Shown here one piece after another: positions 18,691 to 28,756 of a stretch of 64,000 nt of DNA. Source of the stretch: Pigmentiphaga kullae. Lineage in GTDB: Bacteria; Pseudomonadota; Gammaproteobacteria; Burkholderiales; Burkholderiaceae_B. The notes below the pieces were generated by a model. The model did not search any database and was not told the origin of the DNA. It worked only from the letters and a program-made list of their open reading frames with translations. Position numbers and translations under genes: made by a program. The stretch lies in the NCBI RefSeq assembly GCF_004216695.1, contig NZ_SGXC01000002.1:124001-188000 (forward strand), read 5' to 3'. Within the stretch, counting starts at the first letter, position 1. Every line of letters begins with the position of its first letter.

Positions 18691-19635
18691 ATGACTAAAA
18701 TCGCATTCGTCTTTCCCGGCCAGGGCTCGCAGTCGGTCGGCATGCTCGACGGCTTCGCGGGCAATGCGTCGGTGGCCGACGTCGTGGCCCGTGCCGGCGC
18801 CGCCCTGGGCGAGGACCTGGGCGGCCTGATGGCCAACGGCCCGGCCGAACAACTGAACCTGACCACCTACACCCAGCCGGTCATGCTGACCGCCGGCGTG
18901 GCGGCCTATGCCGCCTGGCAGGCGGCGGGCGGACCGGCTCCCGCGGTCGTCGCCGGGCACAGCCTGGGCGAATACGCGGCGCTGGTCGCCGCCGGTTCGC
19001 TCACGCTGGAAGATGCCGTGCGGCTGGTCCGCATCCGCGCCGACGCCATGCAGTCCGCGGTCCCCGTGGGGCAGGGGGGCATGGCGGCCATCCTGGGCCT
19101 GAGCGACGACCAGGTGCGTGCCGCCTGCGCCGCGGCGGCCCAGGGCGAGGTGGTCGAGCCGGTGAACTTCAATGCCCCGGCGCAGGTGGTGATCGCCGGC
19201 AACAAGGCCGCCGTCGAGCGCGCCTGCGAAGCCGCCAAGCAGGCGGGCGCCAAGCGCGCGCTGCCGCTGCCGGTTTCGGCTCCTTTCCATTCCAGCCTGA
19301 TGCAGCCGGCCGCCCAGACCCTGGCCAAGGCGCTGGAAGCCATCGACATCCAGTCGCCCCATATCCCCGTGTTGAACAACGTGGACGTGGCCGCGCCGAC
19401 ACAGCCGGCGGCGATCGCCGACGCGCTGGTCCGCCAGGCCTGGCATCCGGTACGATGGGTGGAAACCATACAGCTGATGCAATCCCAGGGGATTACCCAT
19501 GTCGTCGAGTGCGGGCCGGGCAAGGTGCTGACCGGCCTGGCCAAGCGCATCGCCCCCGGCCTGACGGCCCTGGCGGTGACTGACGAGGCATCGCTTCAAG
19601 CCGCCTTGGAGGCTACCGCCTCCAAGGCGGCTTGA
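18691..19635 (+). CDS. fabD: Malonyl-CoA:ACP transacylase
   Basis: Transfers malonyl from CoA to ACP. The 314-residue protein has FPGQGSQSVGM at the N-terminus, the nucleophile S91 in AGHSLGEYAAL and the catalytic H200 in SAPFHSS. It lies 36 bases after fabH. A palindromic repeat (copy B) begins only three bases after its stop and separates it from fabG. Confidence 0.96.
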   Translation: MTKIAFVFPGQGSQSVGMLDGFAGNASVADVVARAGAALGEDLGGLMANGPAEQLNLTTYTQPVMLTAGVAAYAAWQAAGGPAPAVVAGHSLGEYAALVAAGSLTLEDAVRLVRIRADAMQSAVPVGQGGMAAILGLSDDQVRAACAAAAQGEVVEPVNFNAPAQVVIAGNKAAVERACEAAKQAGAKRALPLPVSAPFHSSLMQPAAQTLAKALEAIDIQSPHIPVLNNVDVAAPTQPAAIADALVRQAWHPVRWVETIQLMQSQGITHVVECGPGKVLTGLAKRIAPGLTALAVTDEASLQAALEATASKAA

Positions 19636-19638
19636 AGA

Positions 19639-19717
19639 GGCCCCCCCTTACGCGCTTCGCGCGCCCCCCAGGGGGCGGCACTGGCGGACCGGCGGAGCCG
19701 GATCCGCTGTGCCCTGG
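19639..19717 (-). repeat. Interspersed palindromic repeat, copy B
   Basis: Reverse orientation relative to copies A and C. It has the 20-base core GGATCCGGCTCCGCCGGTCC on the minus strand, then CCAGTGCCGCCCCC, a CCCCC/GGGGG stem, GCGCGC/GCGCGT and a G run. It fills most of the fabD-fabG gap (19636-19801). The remaining 84 bases carry no gene; AAGGA lies before fabG. Confidence 0.85.
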
Positions 19718-19801
19718 CAAAGGCGGGGGAGGGGGCGGTAGCCCGGGTTGGATGGATAGTCCGGGGCGCTGGGGCGCGCCGGGGTGAGATAAGGAAAAAT
19801 C

Positions 19802-20545
19802 ATGGAATTGCAAGGCAAGGTCGCCCTGGTGACGGGCGCGTCGCGGGGGATAGGCAAGGCGATCGCGGCGGAATTGGCGGCGCGGGGTGCGCTGGTGGTC
19901 GGGACCGCCACGACCCAGGCCGGCGCCGACACCATCACCGAGGCGCTGGGCGGGTTTCCCGCCAAGGGGCGTGGCGTGGTGTTGCAGGTGAACGACGCCG
20001 CGGCTGTGGACGCCCTGGTGGACGAAATTGGCAAGGTCGACGGCGGCCTGCACATTTTGGTCAACAACGCCGGCATCACCCGGGATACACTCGCGATGCG
20101 CATGAAGGACGAGGATTGGTCGGCGGTGATCGATACCAATCTGACGGCGGTGTTCCGCCTGTCTCGCGCCGTCATGAGGGGGATGATGAAGGCCAAATGG
20201 GGCCGCATCATCAACGTGACCTCGGTGGTGGGGGCCAGCGGCAACGCCGGCCAGGCGAACTACGCCGCCGCCAAGGCCGGGGTGGCCGGAATGACCCGCG
20301 CGCTGGCGCGGGAGCTGGGCAGTCGCAATATCACCGTCAACTGCGTGGCGCCGGGTTTCATCGACACCGACATGACCCGCGCCCTGGGGGACGAGCAGAC
20401 CGGTGCCCTGCTGGGACAGATCCCGCTGGGCCGCCTGGGCCGTCCCGAGGACATCGCCCACAGCGTCGCCTTCCTGGCGTCGCCGGGGGCCGGATATGTA
20501 ACCGGCGCCACCTTGCATGTCAACGGTGGCATGTACATGAATTGA
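19802..20545 (+). CDS. fabG: 3-oxoacyl-ACP reductase
   Basis: NADPH-dependent reduction of 3-oxoacyl-ACP in the elongation cycle. It is a 247-residue classical short-chain dehydrogenase: TGASRGIG (11-18) binds the cofactor, NNAG at 88-91, and the catalytic Ser-Tyr-Lys are S141, Y154 and K158 (YAAAK). AAGGA lies six bases upstream of the ATG. Position between fabD and acpP supports FabG over other SDR enzymes. Confidence 0.95.
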   Translation: MELQGKVALVTGASRGIGKAIAAELAARGALVVGTATTQAGADTITEALGGFPAKGRGVVLQVNDAAAVDALVDEIGKVDGGLHILVNNAGITRDTLAMRMKDEDWSAVIDTNLTAVFRLSRAVMRGMMKAKWGRIINVTSVVGASGNAGQANYAAAKAGVAGMTRALARELGSRNITVNCVAPGFIDTDMTRALGDEQTGALLGQIPLGRLGRPEDIAHSVAFLASPGAGYVTGATLHVNGGMYMN

Positions 20546-20611
20546 TTTCCGCGTATTGCAACCGCGATATGCATTCGTCCGGCCGGGCCGCTTTAGACAG
20601 GCGAGCTTGGC

Positions 20612-20617
20612 TATAAT
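20612..20617 (+). promoter_or_regulatory. -10 element of an acpP promoter
   Basis: A perfect TATAAT lies 39 bases before acpP, preceded by TTGGC but no consensus -35 at the standard spacing. A separate promoter for acpP is usual, since ACP is needed in large excess over the other Fab proteins. Confidence 0.5.
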
Positions 20618-20650
20618 TCAGTTAGATATAGACCCTTTTGGAGGATCTCC

Positions 20651-20890
20651 ATGGATAGCATCGAACAGCGCGTCAAGAAGATCGTCGCTGAGCAACTCGG
20701 CGTCAACGAAGCCGAGATCAAGAACGAATCTTCTTTTGTCGACGACCTCGGTGCCGATTCGCTCGATATGGTGGAACTCGTCATGGCGCTCGAAGACGAG
20801 TTCGAGACCGAGATTCCCGACGAGGAAGCCGAGAAGATCACGACCGTGCAGCAAGCCATCGACTACGTTGGCGCGCACATCAAGAAGTAA
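20651..20890 (+). CDS. acpP: Acyl carrier protein
   Basis: A 79-residue acidic carrier with the phosphopantetheine site S37 in [10 protein letters not shown], modified by AcpS (encoded at 33333). A strong GGAGG lies seven bases upstream of the ATG. It is flanked by its own -10 element and a strong terminator, so much of its mRNA may be monocistronic. Confidence 0.98.
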   Translation: MDSIEQRVKKIVAEQLGVNEAEIKNESSFVDDLGADSLDMVELVMALEDEFETEIPDEEAEKITTVQQAIDYVGAHIKK

Positions 20891-20911
20891 ATCGTTTTCG
20901 TGCGATGACGC

Positions 20912-20940
20912 AGGCGGCTCATCGGCCGCCTTCGTTTTTT
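20912..20940 (+). terminator. Rho-independent terminator after acpP
   Basis: A 7-bp stem (AGGCGGC/GCCGCCT, 6-base loop) is followed by TCG and six T residues. It lies 21 bases past the acpP stop and 95 bases before fabF, so fabF is reached by readthrough or by its own promoter. Confidence 0.9.
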
Positions 20941-21034
20941 AAGTTCGGCGCGGCCATGCGCGACCTTGCCGGAGTCAACGGCGGGAGGGCAGCTGCCGGA
21001 TTCGCTTTTTCTCCGCGCACTTGAGGAGTAGTCA

Positions 21035-22264
21035 GTGAAGCGACGCGTCGTCATCACCGGTCTCGGTATCGTTTCCCCTGTGGGCAATGACATCGCCTCC
21101 GCATGGGACAACATCGTCAACGGCCGTTCAGGCATAGACCGCATCACCCGCTTCGATCCCACCGATTTCAACTGCCATATCGCCGGTGAAGTCAAAGGAT
21201 TCGACGCGAGCCAGTTCGTGCCCGCCAAGGAAGTGCGCCAGATGGATACCTTCATCCATTACGGCATCGCGGCCGGCGTGCAGGCCTTGAAGGACAGCGG
21301 GCTTGAAATCACCGATGCCAACGCCGAGCGCGTCGGCGTCATCGTCGGCTCGGGTATCGGCGGCCTGCCCCGCATCGAGGAAACCGAGGCCGATTATCTG
21401 CAGCGCGGTGCGCGCCGCATTTCGCCCTATTTCGTCCCGGCGTCGCTGATCAACCTGATCTCGGGCCAGTTGTCGATCCGCTTCGGCATGAAGGGACCCA
21501 GCTACGCCGTGGTATCGGCGTGCACCACCGGCCTGCACAGCATCGGTGACGCCGCGCGCCTGATCGAGTACGGCGATGCCGACGTCATGCTGGCCGGCGG
21601 CGCCGAGTCCACCGTGTCGCCGCTGGGCATCGGCGGCTTTGCCGCCATGCGTGCCCTGTCCACCCGCAACGACGATCCCAAGACGGCCTCGCGGCCCTGG
21701 GACCGCGATCGCGACGGCTTCGTGCTGGGCGAGGGCGCGGGCGTGCTGGTGCTCGAGGAATACGAACACGCCAAGAAGCGCGGCGCGCGCATCTATGGCG
21801 AATTCGCCGGCTATGGCATGAGTTCCGACGCCCACCACATCACGGCGCCCGACCGCGAAGGTCCCTGCCGCGGCATGGTCAACGCGCTGCGCAACGGCGG
21901 GATCAACAAGGAAGAGGTCCACTACGTCAATGCCCACGGCACCTCGACGCCGCTGGGGGACAAGAACGAGACCGAGGCCCTGAAGCTGGCCTTCGGCGAC
22001 CATGCCAGGCAGATCGTGGTCAGCTCGACCAAGTCCATGACGGGCCACCTGCTGGGCGCCGCTGGCGGCATCGAAGCCGTGTTCACGACGCTGGCCGTCT
22101 ACAACCAGATCGCTCCGCCCACCATCAACATCTTCAATCAGGACCCCGAGTGCGATCTCGACTACTGCGCCAACCAGGCGCGGCAGATGAAGATCGACGT
22201 CGCGCTGTCGAACTCCTTCGGGTTCGGCGGTACCAACGGCACGATGATCGTGCGCAAGGTCTGA
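21035..22264 (+). CDS. fabF: 3-oxoacyl-ACP synthase II
   Basis: Elongating condensing enzyme. The 409-residue protein has C163 (VVSACTTGLHS), H301 (NAHGTSTPLGD) and H338 (SMTGHLLGAAG), close to E. coli FabF C163/H303/H340. The start is GTG with AGGAG seven bases upstream (TTGAGGAGTAGTCA); no better ATG exists. Confidence 0.96.
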   Translation: MKRRVVITGLGIVSPVGNDIASAWDNIVNGRSGIDRITRFDPTDFNCHIAGEVKGFDASQFVPAKEVRQMDTFIHYGIAAGVQALKDSGLEITDANAERVGVIVGSGIGGLPRIEETEADYLQRGARRISPYFVPASLINLISGQLSIRFGMKGPSYAVVSACTTGLHSIGDAARLIEYGDADVMLAGGAESTVSPLGIGGFAAMRALSTRNDDPKTASRPWDRDRDGFVLGEGAGVLVLEEYEHAKKRGARIYGEFAGYGMSSDAHHITAPDREGPCRGMVNALRNGGINKEEVHYVNAHGTSTPLGDKNETEALKLAFGDHARQIVVSSTKSMTGHLLGAAGGIEAVFTTLAVYNQIAPPTINIFNQDPECDLDYCANQARQMKIDVALSNSFGFGGTNGTMIVRKV

Positions 22265-22266
22265 TA

Positions 22267-22803
22267 TTGAGCGATATCGGGGCGGCACCCTCCGGCCTGT
22301 CCATGCTGGCGCCTCTGCGGCCTTCGCGCCGCGCCGGCCTGCTGGGGCATTGCATCGCCCTGGCAGCGGGATGGGCCGCGGCCGCCGGCACCTGGTTCGC
22401 GCTGGCCGGCTCGCCGCTGGCCTGGGCGGCGGCCCCGGCTACCGGCCTGGGCCTGGCGCTGGGCGCCATCGGCTGCCAGCGCCGGGCGCGCCTGCCGTTT
22501 CGCGCGCTTGCCGTCGACGCCGGCGGCAACTGGTCGCTGGCCGACCGGCAGGGTTGGCGGCGTTTCCGGCCGCATCGCATCTGGGGCTCTCCCCTGGGCT
22601 GGCTGACGCTGCAAGGAGATCTCGCGCCGCCGCCGGGACGGCTCCAGCCGTCCGCGCGGGCGACGCTCACCGTGTGGGCCGACAGCCTGGATGTCGGGCA
22701 ATGGCGGCAGTTGCGCCTGGCCGTCGCCTGGACCGAGCAGCGGGGCGAAGGCCTGCTGGTCGCGCCCCAGGCTCGTGATCCCCGCCTGGGGACCCCGGCA
22801 TGA
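22267..22803 (+). CDS. Small inner-membrane protein, YgfX/CptA-like
   Basis: A 178-residue protein with two hydrophobic helices near the N-terminus (about 27-50 and 50-65, in the style of GHCIALAAGWAAAAGTWFAL), then a beta-rich soluble part. That part has a WRRFRPHRIWGSPLGW-type segment and ends with ADSLDVGQWRQLRLAV, which matches the ADSxxxxxWRxLRR end of YgfX (CptA) proteins. YgfX genes are often near rpoE in other proteobacteria. A TTG start at 22267 follows AAGG; ATG 22303 is the alternative. The stop overlaps rpoE (ATGA). Family assignment is by pattern and context only. Confidence 0.55.
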   Translation: MSDIGAAPSGLSMLAPLRPSRRAGLLGHCIALAAGWAAAAGTWFALAGSPLAWAAAPATGLGLALGAIGCQRRARLPFRALAVDAGGNWSLADRQGWRRFRPHRIWGSPLGWLTLQGDLAPPPGRLQPSARATLTVWADSLDVGQWRQLRLAVAWTEQRGEGLLVAPQARDPRLGTPA

Positions 22804-23402
22804 CGAGCGAACGCGAGATCGACGCCGAGCTTGTCGCCCGCGTGCAGCGGGGCGACAAGAAGGCGTTCGAGCTGTTGATGCTGAAGTATCAGCGCAAGAT
22901 CCTGCGCCTGTTGTCGCGTTTCATCCGCGACCCCAGCGAGATCGAAGACGTCGCCCAGGAGGCCTTCATCAAGGCCTATCGCGCGCTTCCGCAGTTTCGC
23001 GGAGAAAGCGCCTTCTACACCTGGCTCTACCGTATCGCGATCAATACCGCCAAGAACCATCTGGTGGCTTCGGGCCGGCGTCCCAGCTCGCCGTCCGAAT
23101 ATGAGAACGAGGACGGTGAAACTTTCGACGAAACCGACAACCTAAGCGATATCAACACGCCAGAATCCATGATGGCGACGCGCGAAATTGCCGAAACGGT
23201 CAATTTGGCGATCGAGGCTCTTCCCGAAGAGCTGCGAACGGCTATCGTGTTGCGCGAGATTGAAGGAATGAGCTATGAGGACATCGCCCAGTCGATGGGA
23301 TGTCCCATAGGCACCGTGCGATCCCGGATTTTTCGGGCGCGCGAGGCGATTGCGGCCCGGTTGCGGCCTCTGCTGGATACCCAGGATGACAAGCGTTGGT
23401 AG
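22800..23402 (+). CDS. rpoE: RNA polymerase sigma factor RpoE (AlgU type)
   Basis: A 200-residue group 4 (ECF) sigma factor for envelope stress. Region 2 runs from about 10-100 (LLMLKYQRKILRLLSRFIRD, EDVAQEAFIKAYRAL, FYTWLYRIAINTAKNHL) and region 4 ends with YEDIAQSMGCPIGTVRSRIFRAR. High similarity to E. coli RpoE and Pseudomonas AlgU is evident by eye. It heads rpoE-rseA-rseB-mucD, so its regulators are co-transcribed. I did not find a convincing RpoE-type promoter just upstream. Confidence 0.96.
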   Translation: MTSEREIDAELVARVQRGDKKAFELLMLKYQRKILRLLSRFIRDPSEIEDVAQEAFIKAYRALPQFRGESAFYTWLYRIAINTAKNHLVASGRRPSSPSEYENEDGETFDETDNLSDINTPESMMATREIAETVNLAIEALPEELRTAIVLREIEGMSYEDIAQSMGCPIGTVRSRIFRAREAIAARLRPLLDTQDDKRW

Positions 23403-23481
23403 CCAGGGGAGAGCAGGGCGGCATGAATTTTGGGCAAAATGGCAGGTAACCGGGCAATCGGCAGCCCCGGAGGTTATGGAA

Positions 23482-24129
23482 ATGCAGGTGACATCGCATC
23501 GGAACGAGTCCGTCGGTTTCGGCCAGGAAGCGGCCGCGTCTGCGCAGGACGAACTGGACGGGTTGAGTCAGGCCCGTGTCGAGGAATGGCTGTCGGCCTA
23601 CATGGACGGCGAGCTCGCCGACGAGGCCGATGAAGCGGGAGCGGCCGTGTCCGCCTACCTGGCAACGGGTGGGGGCCGCGCCGACTGGGATCTGTACCAT
23701 CTGGTCGGCGACGTGGTGCGCACGCCGGAACTGGCGCTGCCCGTGTCGTCCGGCTTCCACCAGCGCTTCCTCGAGGCGCTCGAACACGAGGCGCCCATCG
23801 TCGCGGCGCCCCGGCGGACGATCTCCCGCCGGTTCATGACGCGCTATGGCTTTCCCGGCCTGGCCGCCGCGGCCGCCGTCGCCTCGGTCACCTGGATCGC
23901 CCAGCCCTATTTCGGCGGACAGGGCGCACCGGTCGAGTTTTCCGCCAGCGCCCAGCCGGCCGCCGCGCAGTCCATCGTCCAGGTTGCCGCGCCGTCCGCC
24001 CGCCGGGCCGAGCCGGCCGTCGACGTTTCGCTGGGCGAGTACCTCGAGGCCCACCGGCAGATTGCCGGCCGGAGCGCCATCCGGCAGGTGTCGGCCACCT
24101 CTTTCGAATCCGCCGCAGGGCAACGTTGA
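23482..24129 (+). CDS. rseA: Anti-sigma-E factor RseA/MucA
   Basis: An inner-membrane protein that binds RpoE in the cytoplasm and RseB in the periplasm, destroyed by DegS/RseP proteolysis under stress. The 215-residue protein has the N-terminal anti-sigma domain (EEWLSAYMDGELADEADE and DWDLYHLVGDVVR, typical RseA_N), one transmembrane helix (about residues 122-142, GFPGLAAAAAVASVTWIA) and a periplasmic tail. ATG 23482 is eight bases after GGAGG and fits best; ATG 23476 is also possible. The stop touches a TTG that is not the preferred rseB start. Confidence 0.9.
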   Translation: MQVTSHRNESVGFGQEAAASAQDELDGLSQARVEEWLSAYMDGELADEADEAGAAVSAYLATGGGRADWDLYHLVGDVVRTPELALPVSSGFHQRFLEALEHEAPIVAAPRRTISRRFMTRYGFPGLAAAAAVASVTWIAQPYFGGQGAPVEFSASAQPAAAQSIVQVAAPSARRAEPAVDVSLGEYLEAHRQIAGRSAIRQVSATSFESAAGQR

Positions 24130-24140
24130 AGGAAGGTCTC

Positions 24141-25160
24141 GTGTCGGAGGTTAGTCGTTCGGCCGTGGTGTGGTCCACGCGTTCCCTGGCGTTCGCCATG
24201 TTGTGCCTGGTGACGATCGCGTCTCAGGCGCAGTCCCCGGCCCCCGCGGCCCCGGCCGATGGCACCGGCTTGTTGCAGCGCATCCAGGCCTCGGCCAGGG
24301 AACTCAATTATTCGGGCGTCTTCGCGTATCAGCAGGGCGCTTCGATGCAATCCTCCCGCATCACCCATGTCTACGACGGCAAGAGCGAGCACGAGCGGCT
24401 CGAACTGCTCGATGGCCAGCCCCTGGAGTTCCTGCGCAAGGACGACGAGATCCAGTGCCTGCTGCCGCAGAAGCGCGCGATACTGATCGAGACCCGCACC
24501 GCCCGCGACCGTTTTCCCGGCCTGATGATAGGCGGCCCGGAGCAACTGGGCGAACACTACGACGTCAGCGTCGAAGCCCAGCCCGAACGCGTGGCCGACC
24601 GCGATTGCCAGGTCATCACCCTGCGCCCCCGGGACGGCGACCGCTATGGTTACCGGCTGTGCGCCGACAGCAGTTCCGGGCTGCTGCTGCGGGCCCAGAC
24701 CCTGTCTCCCGAGGACGACGTGGTCGAGCAGGTTGCCTTCATCGCATTGCAGGTAGGGGCGGACGTCGACCGCAAGCAGCTCAAGCCGCGCTGGAAGACC
24801 GAGGGCTGGCGCGTGGTGCGCACGCAGCTCAAGCCGGTCAAGCTGGCCGATCTCGGCTGGAAGGTGGGAGAGCCGATGGGTTTCCACAGGATGATGGAAG
24901 TCCAGCGCTCGATGGGCGGCAAGCCCGACGTCAAGCAGGTCATGCTTTCGGATGGCCTGGCGGCGATCTCCGTCTTCATCGAACCCTATAGCGAATCGCA
25001 TCCCAGGCAGGTCGGACCGGGCGCCCGCGGCGCCATCAACGTGGTCGGGCGCCGCCTGGGCGACCATTGGATCACGGTGCTGGGCGAGGCGCCCCTCGGC
25101 ACGATCCAGCAGATCGCCGATTCGATAAGCTATACGCCGGTGGCCGCGCGCAAGCCCTGA
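24141..25160 (+). CDS. rseB: Sigma-E regulatory protein RseB/MucB
   Basis: Periplasmic protein that shields RseA from cleavage and senses envelope lipids. The 339-residue precursor has a signal peptide (about 1-31, ending IASQAQ) and the two-domain MucB/RseB fold (LNYSGVFAYQQGASMQSSRITHVYDG at the start, GRRLGDHWITVLGEAPLGTIQQIADS at the end). GTG 24141 is chosen because GGAAGG lies five bases upstream; a TTG at 24126 overlapping rseA is less likely. Confidence 0.92.
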   Translation: MSEVSRSAVVWSTRSLAFAMLCLVTIASQAQSPAPAAPADGTGLLQRIQASARELNYSGVFAYQQGASMQSSRITHVYDGKSEHERLELLDGQPLEFLRKDDEIQCLLPQKRAILIETRTARDRFPGLMIGGPEQLGEHYDVSVEAQPERVADRDCQVITLRPRDGDRYGYRLCADSSSGLLLRAQTLSPEDDVVEQVAFIALQVGADVDRKQLKPRWKTEGWRVVRTQLKPVKLADLGWKVGEPMGFHRMMEVQRSMGGKPDVKQVMLSDGLAAISVFIEPYSESHPRQVGPGARGAINVVGRRLGDHWITVLGEAPLGTIQQIADSISYTPVAARKP

Positions 25161-25200
25161 GCGCCGCCGGTTCGTGCCCTTTTCTCTACCCGGAGCTTAC

Positions 25201-26700
25201 ATGTCAGTCTTCCATGGTGCTGCGTGCTATCCGCATCCAATGAAACGGGTGTGCTCGACCCTGGGCACCGCGTTGCTGCTCGCCCTGTTCGCCGCGCTGC
25301 TGCTGGTGGCGGCCCAGCCGGCGGCCCAGGCGCAGACCCGCGCCTTGCCCGATTTCACCGATCTGGTGGCCAAGGCCGATCCGGCCGTGGTCAACATCCG
25401 CACCACCGCCCGGGCCGTGGCGCGCGGCCCCTATGGCGGCGGGGGTGGCCAGGATCCCTACGAACTCTTCCGCTGGTTCTTCGGACCCGATTTCGTGCCG
25501 CCCGGCCGGGGGCCGCGGCAGCCGACCCCGCCTGGCAACAATGACGAGGGCCAGGAAGTGCCGCGCGGCGTGGGATCGGGATTCTTCATCTCGGCCGACG
25601 GCTATATCCTGACCAATCACCACGTCGTCAACGGCGCCGACGACATCTACGTCACGCTGACGGACCGGCGCGAGTTCAAGGCCAAGGTCATCGGCTCGGA
25701 CGAGCGCACCGACGTGGCCCTGATCAAGGTCGAGGCCGCCGGCATGACCCCGCTCAAGCCCGGCGATCCCACCCAGCTGCGCAAGGGCGAGTGGGTGCTG
25801 GCCATCGGCTCGCCGTTCGGGCTCGACTCCACCGTCACCGCGGGCATCGTCAGCGCCACGGGCCGGGATACGGGCGACTACCTGCCGTTCATCCAGACCG
25901 ACGTGGCGGTCAATCCCGGCAATTCCGGCGGTCCGCTGCTGAACATGCGCGGCGAGGTGGTGGGCATCAATTCGCAGATCATCTCCCGCAGCGGCGGTTT
26001 CATGGGCATCTCGCTGGCCATCCCCATCGACGAGGCCATGCGCGTTGCCGACCAGCTGCGTTCCAGCGGACGGGTCATCCGCGGCCGCATCGGCGTGCAG
26101 ATCGGCGAAGTCAGCAAGGAGGTCGCCGATGCCATCGGGCTGGGCCGCACGGCCGGCGCCTCGGTGGGCATGGTCGAGCCGGGCAGCCCCGCCGAGAAGG
26201 CCGGGATCGAGCCGGGCGACGTCATCCTGAAGTTCAACGGCAAGACCATCGAACGCTCGTCCGACCTGCCGCGCACGGTGGGCGAGACCAAGCCGGGCAC
26301 CAAGGCCACGATCCAGGTCTGGCGGCGCGGCGGCACGCGCGACCTGTCCATCACCGTGGGCGAGCTGGAACCCGACAAGGCCGCCGCCGCCCGCCAGGAC
26401 GAGGGTGGCGGCCAGGCCCAGAAGACCAACGTGCTGGGCCTGGTGGTGTCCGACCTGCCGGCAGCCCGCCGCCGCGAGCTGCGGGTCCGGGGCGGGGTGC
26501 AGGTGGACGCCGCCGACGGCCCCGCCGCGCGGGCCGGCATCCGCCAGGGAGACGTCATCCTGGCCCTGGACAATACCGAAATCACCGGCGCGTCGCAGTT
26601 CAACGGGCTGGTGGCCAAGATCGACCGGAGCAAGGTCCATGGCGTGCTGGTCCGGCGCGACGACCTGACCCAGTGGGTGCCGATACGGCCCACGCGGTAG
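25201..26700 (+). CDS. mucD: Periplasmic serine protease/chaperone MucD (DegP family)
   Basis: Degrades or refolds damaged envelope proteins. The 499-residue precursor has a signal sequence beginning at the inner MKRVCS (residue 14) with a long hydrophobic core, the catalytic triad H141 (LTNHHVVNGAD), D171 (ERTDVAL) and S242 (NPGNSGGPLLN), and two PDZ domains (about 270-370 and 395-490). ATG 25201 follows GGAG by five bases, which would add 13 residues before the usual signal peptide; ATG 25240 would remove them. It is the last gene of the sigma-E operon, followed by a strong terminator. Confidence 0.94.
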   Translation: MSVFHGAACYPHPMKRVCSTLGTALLLALFAALLLVAAQPAAQAQTRALPDFTDLVAKADPAVVNIRTTARAVARGPYGGGGGQDPYELFRWFFGPDFVPPGRGPRQPTPPGNNDEGQEVPRGVGSGFFISADGYILTNHHVVNGADDIYVTLTDRREFKAKVIGSDERTDVALIKVEAAGMTPLKPGDPTQLRKGEWVLAIGSPFGLDSTVTAGIVSATGRDTGDYLPFIQTDVAVNPGNSGGPLLNMRGEVVGINSQIISRSGGFMGISLAIPIDEAMRVADQLRSSGRVIRGRIGVQIGEVSKEVADAIGLGRTAGASVGMVEPGSPAEKAGIEPGDVILKFNGKTIERSSDLPRTVGETKPGTKATIQVWRRGGTRDLSITVGELEPDKAAAARQDEGGGQAQKTNVLGLVVSDLPAARRRELRVRGGVQVDAADGPAARAGIRQGDVILALDNTEITGASQFNGLVAKIDRSKVHGVLVRRDDLTQWVPIRPTR

Positions 26701-26760
26701 TCGGGCAGACATTCGCGCTCGGCGGTAAAATGCCGGGTCGCGACATATCTATCAGGCAGG

Positions 26761-26783
26761 CCGTGCGGGAACGTCCCGCACGG
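26761..26783 (+). terminator. First hairpin after mucD
   Basis: A perfect 10-bp stem (CCGTGCGGGA/TCCCGCACGG) with a 3-base loop, 60 bases past the mucD stop. No T run of its own; it may stabilise the 3' end or pause polymerase before the next hairpin. Confidence 0.6.
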
Positions 26784-26794
26784 CTGATACAGGC

Positions 26795-26819
26795 GGGGCG
26801 CGTTGCGCCCCCTTTTTTT
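26795..26819 (+). terminator. Rho-independent terminator of the rpoE-mucD operon
   Basis: A 7-bp GC stem (GGGGCGC/GCGCCCC, loop GTT), one C, then seven T residues (26813-26819). It closes the sigma-E operon and separates it from lepA. Confidence 0.92.
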
Positions 26820-26831
26820 GCAAATCCCCAA

Positions 26832-26909
26832 GGGCACCGCGGACCCGGCTTCGCCGGTCCGTCAGTGCCGCCCCCTTGAGGGGGCGCGCGCAGCGCGTAG
26901 GGGGTGGGC
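26832..26909 (+). repeat. Interspersed palindromic repeat, copy C
   Basis: Same orientation as copy A: GGGCACCGCGGA, the CCGGCTTCGCCGG stem, CAGTGCCGCCCCC, a CCCCCTTGAGGGGG hairpin, GCGCGC/GCGCGT and a G run. It begins 12 bases after the mucD terminator and ends 16 bases before the lepA ATG, so it forms most of the lepA leader. In frame it would extend LepA N-terminally, but that is not supported by the family. Confidence 0.85.
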
Positions 26910-26925
26910 TTACTACTTGGACCGC

Positions 26926-28719
<1,794 letters not shown>

Positions 28720-28756
28720 ACCGCGGTGTTGTGAACCATATCGAGGGGAAGGGGGC

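Noticed and set aside
26803-26925. An N-terminal extension of LepA by 41 residues
   Set aside because: The extra codons translate the mucD terminator tail and repeat copy C; LepA proteins begin at [18 protein letters not shown].
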